Assembly (NCBI GenBank): GCA_032718475.1 | Contig: JAUCBJ010004223.1 | Coordinates: 19,995-83,994, forward strand | DNA from: Nemertoderma westbladi | Taxonomy: Eukaryota; Xenacoelomorpha; Nemertodermatida; Nemertodermatidae | DNA: 64,000 bases | Direction of reading: 5' to 3' | In this document: piece after piece, positions 60,021 through 64,000 of the stretch | Position numbering within the stretch: the stretch's first letter is position 1 | How the letters are laid out: the number at the start of each line of letters is the position of its first letter | Notes under the pieces: model-generated | The model's database searches: none | What the model was told of the DNA's origin: nothing | The model's input: the letters and a program-made list of their open reading frames with translations, nothing else | Translations under genes and position numbers: made by a program

Positions 60021-60108
60021 CTGAAAATAAAAATACATCTCTATAAATATTAACGTTGTCTAGCTGTGTGTCTGTCAGGTCTGACTGTTTATCTAGCTTC
60101 CTGTCTGG

Positions 60109-61071
60109 TAGGGATGCAACAGCTAAAATTTCATCCGGAGCCGGAGCCCGGAGGTTTCTCCGGGTAACAATGTGAGCTCCGGCCGGAACCAGAGCCGCAG
60201 CTTTGGTGAATTGATAATTCCAATGTACAGCATACAGACAGACGAATGTTCGGGCTTAAATTAATGTTGTTTTAGAGGTCGGCATATTGCATTGGGCAAT
60301 AGGAGCGTATTTTATTCCCCTTTCCCAAATTATTTCGTCAAATTATTAACTCTGAATGACAACAAGGGTCATAAACGATGAATAGTGTCCATTCAACACA
60401 ATGGTGTACGTGATTTTGTTACATTATGTCAACTTATCGGCGTTCTGAATGCTTAATTTTTAGCTTTAGTATTGTAATGTTTAGCGTTTTGGCGCTCTAA
60501 CCAAACATTTCTTGCAAACACTGAAAGTTACAATAACTTTTGAGTGTGCGCACGGATTTTGCTGAAATTGCATGCTAACTTTTTTTACATCGATGCACTT
60601 TTGATTCATGTAATAAAATTTAAGAAATTCCACCAAAATTATTTTCACATTTTCTTATTTTCATTATGTTGCTTTTTTCTCCGTGAAAAAAATTAAATTC
60701 AATTCAATCCTATGGGATACTTATTTCCCTATGGGAAAAAGTGCTTCTTTTACTTCCGATTTTGGGGGATATTCGGATCAAAAACTTGATGAAAGCCATT
60801 GCAGGCTAAGCGTAAGAATATTTACCGTACTGCTGTTACCTTTACTGCAAATATTTGCATATTACAGACACCATTGTGTGAAAAGGGCACTATTCAGCGT
60901 TTATGACCCTTGTGTTTTTTATACTAATTAAAAAACTAATTATTTTAATTGAAATTTTAACAACAGAAGCTCCGGATTGGCTCCGGATGGATTGGCCCGG
61001 AGCCGGAACCAGAGCTAGAAAATTGAGCCGGAGCTCCGGATATCCGGAGCTGGAGCTCTGTTGCATCCCTA
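60109..61071. mobile_element. Non-autonomous hAT transposon (963 bp)
   Basis: The terminal inverted repeats TAGGGATGCAACAG (60109-60122) and CTGTTGCATCCCTA (61058-61071) are perfect over 14 bp. They are flanked by an 8-bp direct repeat CTGTCTGG (60101-60108 and 61072-61079), the target length of hAT elements. Subterminal CCGGAGC motifs are repeated in both orientations near both ends. The interior has no transposase; frames at 60683-60931 and 60903-61343 are chance. It lies in an intron of the Myb/SANT-like gene. Confidence 0.93.
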
Positions 61072-61079
61072 CTGTCTGG

Positions 61080-61699
61080 TATGACTGTCAGTCAGTCAGG
61101 ACTGCCTGTCTGGTCTGGTTGACTAATGGCTACCAGCCATTGGCTAGTATAATATATGTTCTGCTGTTTGTCTGGATGTCGAATACCAACAACAACTTCC
61201 AAATTGTTGTCCCTATTCTCAGCTATTACTCAGTTGTCCAGGTAGTAAACGCAAAAGACGGATATCTCATACTGTACCGAATTCTCTACCGTACCGTCCA
61301 CATTGTCCATAATGTGGCAATATTGTTGCAGGCAACGATCTAGACCAGGCAAAAACAGACAGACAGCCAGACGAGACGGTAGCCAACTTGACCAGAGAGA
61401 CAGGTATATAATATAGCCAAACGTTGCTGACAGACAGATTGACAGTCAAACCGACCAGGCCATTGATATAGACATACACACCAGACAGCCAGTTAGGTCA
61501 AACAGATAGAGAGATAGCCATCCAGAGCCGACAGGCAGATAGACCTATCAGCCAAACAGATGCCGGTCTGCCAGCCAAACAGATACTCTGACAGGCGACG
61601 GTCTGCGGGTTTGCCAGCTTAACAAACCGACAACAAACCAGCCAGACAGACAGCCAGACCTGACAGAAAGATGGAATATGCCTCCTGTTATTTATATGT
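61080..61699. other. CAGACAGC-rich low-complexity intron sequence
   Basis: Imperfect CAGACAGACAGCCAGAC repeats from about 61350 to 61675. A block at 61243-61350 (GTAAACGCAAAA, GTCCATAATGTG, then CAGACAG words) recurs diverged at 62395-62530, suggesting a duplicated repeat element. No gene. Confidence 0.7.
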
Positions 61700-61983
61700 A
61701 TTTGTGGACCATACTGTATGGTGCTGCATTTAAATGTTATGGACCATATGGTACTAAACATTCACAGTTATGGACCATAAGGTGCTGTTATTATAGTTGT
61801 GGAGTGGACCATATGGTGCTGTTATTCATAGTTGTGAACCATATGGTGCTATTATTCATAGTTATGGACCATATGGTGCTATTATTCATAGTTGTGAACC
61901 ATATGGTGCTATTATTCATAGTTATGGACCATATGGTGCTATTATTCATAGTTGTGAACCATATGGTGCTATTATTCATAGTG
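61700..61983. repeat. 30-bp tandem repeat (ACCATATGGTGCTATTATTC)
   Basis: About nine 30-bp units with alternating GTTGTGAACC and GTTATGGACC forms (a 60-bp higher-order unit), each with the palindrome ACCATATGGT. It resumes at 62309-62380 after the SINE, and inverted, diverged copies lie at about 62710-62790. Confidence 0.93.
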
Positions 61984-62308
61984 TCCCAGTGTCCGAGTGC
62001 ATACAGCGCCTGAACTGCCTTAACATTAGCGATTGGCGCGCGGGTTCAAATCCGACTACAGGCTGTATAAATTTGGCACTGTTGTGTCCCTAAACAAGAC
62101 ACTTCAGAAATTAGTGCTTACGCAAACCCAGCGGTACAATGGGAACCTGGCTTCTGCTGGGGGAGTAAAGCAAGGGGTGGATAGTTATGGATTGTTCACC
62201 CTTGGGAGTTAGTGTGGCGCCCTCCCTACCTTATAGGTAACAGCCGAGAGAGAGGAGCCTTCGGGTCGCCTCCGGTGTTTCGTGTGTCACATGTTCACTG
62301 ATCACTTT
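61984..62308 (+). mobile_element. tRNA-derived SINE inserted in the 30-bp array
   Basis: The head GTGTCCGAGTGC resembles a Ser/Leu tRNA and the B box is GGTTCAAATCC (one mismatch) at 62043-62053. The body includes TGTGTCCCTAAACAAGACAC, a type of core seen in many animal SINEs, then about 200 bp and a short T-run tail. TATTATTCATAGTG flanks both sides (61970-61983, 62309-62322) as a target duplication, though the array itself repeats most of that word. No protein. Confidence 0.75.
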
Positions 62309-62322
62309 TATTATTCATAGTG

Positions 62323-63463
62323 GTGAACCATATGGTGCTGTTATTCATAGTTGTGCAGTGAACCATATGGTGCTGTTAGCCATAGGTATCCCGTTAGTAA
62401 ACGCAAAACACGAATATCTTGTTAACTTCTTGTCCATAATGTGTCACAGACCACTAGCCAGACCACGTAGACAAACTACCAAACAGACGGAGGGACAGAC
62501 AGTCATACAGACCAGACAGACAGCCAAAAAGAGACACAATCAGACCAGATGGACAGCCATAGCACACAGACAGAGAGACATTCATACTGTAACCTGCTCC
62601 CTTCCCTTACTTGAAATTTAAGATTGAGGCGAGATATTAATTCGCCGAGATGGGATTTGCGTCCAGTCCCCCCCCCCCCCCCCCCCCCCCTGTCTTGAAA
62701 CTTAACAATAATAACCACATGGTCCACACCTGTAAATAACAGCACCATATGGTCCGCTCCACAACTATAAATAACAGCGTCATGGAGTCCATATATCTGT
62801 CTTGTCCGTCCTTTCTGTTTGGTTGGCTGTTTGTCTGACTGCTTGCTTGCCTGGTTTGATGGTCTGACTGCCTGGATGGCTGTCTGTTTGGCTGACACTG
62901 ATGCTGACAGACTGTCTTTCGTCTGTCTGGCTATCCGTTTGACTGGGAGACTGTCTTCTGGCAGGTCTACCTGCCTGACATGGATGACTGTCTGGTTTGG
63001 CTGTTTGGTTGGCCGTCTCATCTTTCCCTGGCTGGTAAGTCTGTCTCTTTGCCTAGATGTCTGCCTGCTTGATCTGATTGTGAAACGCTTGCCACATCAT
63101 AGACAGAAATATTTTCGTATATTTTTGGTAAGAATATTCAAATTGGCTAAAAGCATACATTTTTGTGTGATTCGGGCTTGAGAAATCGTAACTATATATA
63201 CCACTATTATTTTGTCACTTATTTTATTACAAAATTGAGTTATACCTAATAAAAAACCGACAACACCCTTAGGGATACCTTTTCTAGATATATCTAAAAT
63301 TTGTAAATAGACCTTAGTTAACGAAACCCATGTGACAGTGTGCAAATTAACAAAATCTTAATTGATATATTTACAAGCAGCCTAGGAGCTTTACGCACTG
63401 CGGATGTGCCAATTCCTATACACTTTATGAACGCCCTCTTACGATGCTATAATATGATCTAAC
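62323..63463. other. Intron of the Myb/SANT-like gene, simple repeats
   Basis: A short array remnant (62323-62380), CAGACAG-like sequence (62455-62590), a poly-C run (about 62670-62690), inverted 30-bp units, and GTCTGNCTG-like sequence (62790-63070). Frames at 62503-63021 and 62819-63181 are readings of these repeats. No gene. Confidence 0.65.
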
Positions 63464-63899
63464 CTGTCTGGAATTTGAAATGCTTCTATTTCTACATCCG
63501 AATCCGAAGTGTCAATTGCTTGTTGAGAAGATGAAACTGTTTCCATCGCTGCTTGAGGAGGTGGAATCGTATCACGATAAGAAACCTTTCCGCCGTAACT
63601 GTGGCCATTTCTGAGCCTTTTCGTTGCTGAAATTGGTTGGGATGATTTCCGAACGGATTTTAAAGGTAAAACTGATTCATCCGTTTCTTGGCGACCTGGA
63701 ACTGTTTCATCCGTTTCTTGGCGACCTGGAACTGTTTCATCCGTTTCTTGGCGACCTGGAACTGTTTCATCCGTTTCTTGGCGACCTGGAACTGTTTCAC
63801 CCGTTTCTTGGCGACCTAGAACTGATCCAATCGTTTCTTGGGGGGGTGGAATACTGTTACGAGTCGGAACCGTTTCTCGCGAAGCGACCTCAGGGTGAC
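63464..63899 (-). CDS. Exon with in-frame 10-residue repeats (Myb/SANT-like gene)
   Basis: 436 nt, 144 full codons, between the acceptor CCTCTCTTGCTCTAG above 63899 and the donor GTTAGA at 63463-63458. Reading: HPEVASRETVPTRNSIPPPQ, then repeats of the form GRQETDETVP (six, with variants GRQETIGSVL and GRQETGETVL), then LPLKSVRKSSQPISATKRLR, a PPPQ segment, and an acidic end TSDSDVEIEAFQIPD. The 30-bp DNA repeat (63673-63840) is a multiple of 3 and keeps frame. The region is Ser/Thr/Glu-rich and probably disordered. It ends with AG of a codon that exon 60020-59792 completes. No ATG is needed, so simple ORF searches miss it; earlier exons lie beyond the right edge. Confidence 0.65.
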
Positions 63900-64000
63900 C
63901 TAGAGCAAGAGAGGAACGGTACCTACATTAGGATGTTAGGTAGTTACACAATCTGAAAATCAGTACCTACCAGTACACCAGTCACACAAGGTTAAATATG
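63900..64000. other. Intron sequence at right edge
   Basis: Short sequence upstream of the acceptor at 63900, including its pyrimidine tract on the minus strand. Nothing else is recognised. Confidence 0.5.

Noticed and set aside
61678-62093. Plus frames of 98-111 codons (MVLLFIVVNH)
   Set aside because: Readings of the 30-bp array.
63624-63956. 110-codon plus frame (HPFLGDLELF repeats)
   Set aside because: The opposite strand has a continuous exon with splice sites and a sensible junction to 60020; the plus frame is its mirror.

Overview
This is nuclear DNA of an animal, most likely a marine or other invertebrate. It has split genes with GT-AG introns, an Arp2 gene, several CR1-like and RTE-like retroelement remnants, tRNA-derived SINE-like units, a hAT and a MULE DNA transposon, and well over half of its bases in tandem arrays. 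Nothing bacterial is present (no operons, no ribosome binding sites). I cannot name the species from the sequence alone.

Layout. Positions 1-18495 hold the 5' two thirds of an Arp2 gene on the minus strand. Five exons (18495-18448, 14255-14110, 11907-11727, 7749-7540, 2776-2627) join in frame into the first 245 residues, and the rest lies beyond the left edge. The introns are filled with repeats: two CR1-like remnants (intron 1), a 5'-truncated RTE-like element (intron 2), a 22-bp satellite (intron 3), three more arrays (intron 4), and a 49-bp array (intron 5) whose unit is a copy of the exon 5 / intron 5 boundary with its splice donor. From 18.5 to 20.9 kb is the upstream flank of Arp2 with small repeats. 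From about 21.0 to 44.6 kb runs a 29-bp AT-rich satellite, broken by a CR1 insertion and by a 3.9-kb block that contains a 994-bp tandem duplication. From 44.6 to 53.1 kb lie unique sequence, a MULE transposon with a 9-bp target duplication and tandemly iterated terminal repeats, and a second copy of the CR1 fragment. From 53.46 to 55.2 kb lies an intronless gene for a type II membrane, glycosyltransferase-like protein behind a 105-bp palindrome. At 55.9-56.0 kb a tRNA-like unit carries a complete hammerhead ribozyme motif between its A and B boxes. At 56.3-59.3 kb is a C-rich 22-bp array. From 59.8 to 63.9 kb are the last two visible exons of another minus-strand gene (an in-frame 10-residue repeat and a Myb/SANT-like C-terminus); its intron holds a hAT element and a SINE.

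Real host genes supported: Arp2 (partial), the membrane glycosyltransferase-like gene, and the Myb/SANT-like gene (partial). The long repetitive open frames at 56-59 kb and 6.3-6.9 kb are products of stop-poor tandem repeats, not genes. The observations most worth following are the hammerhead inside a tRNA-like head, the splice-donor array in Arp2, and the MULE with iterated ends.
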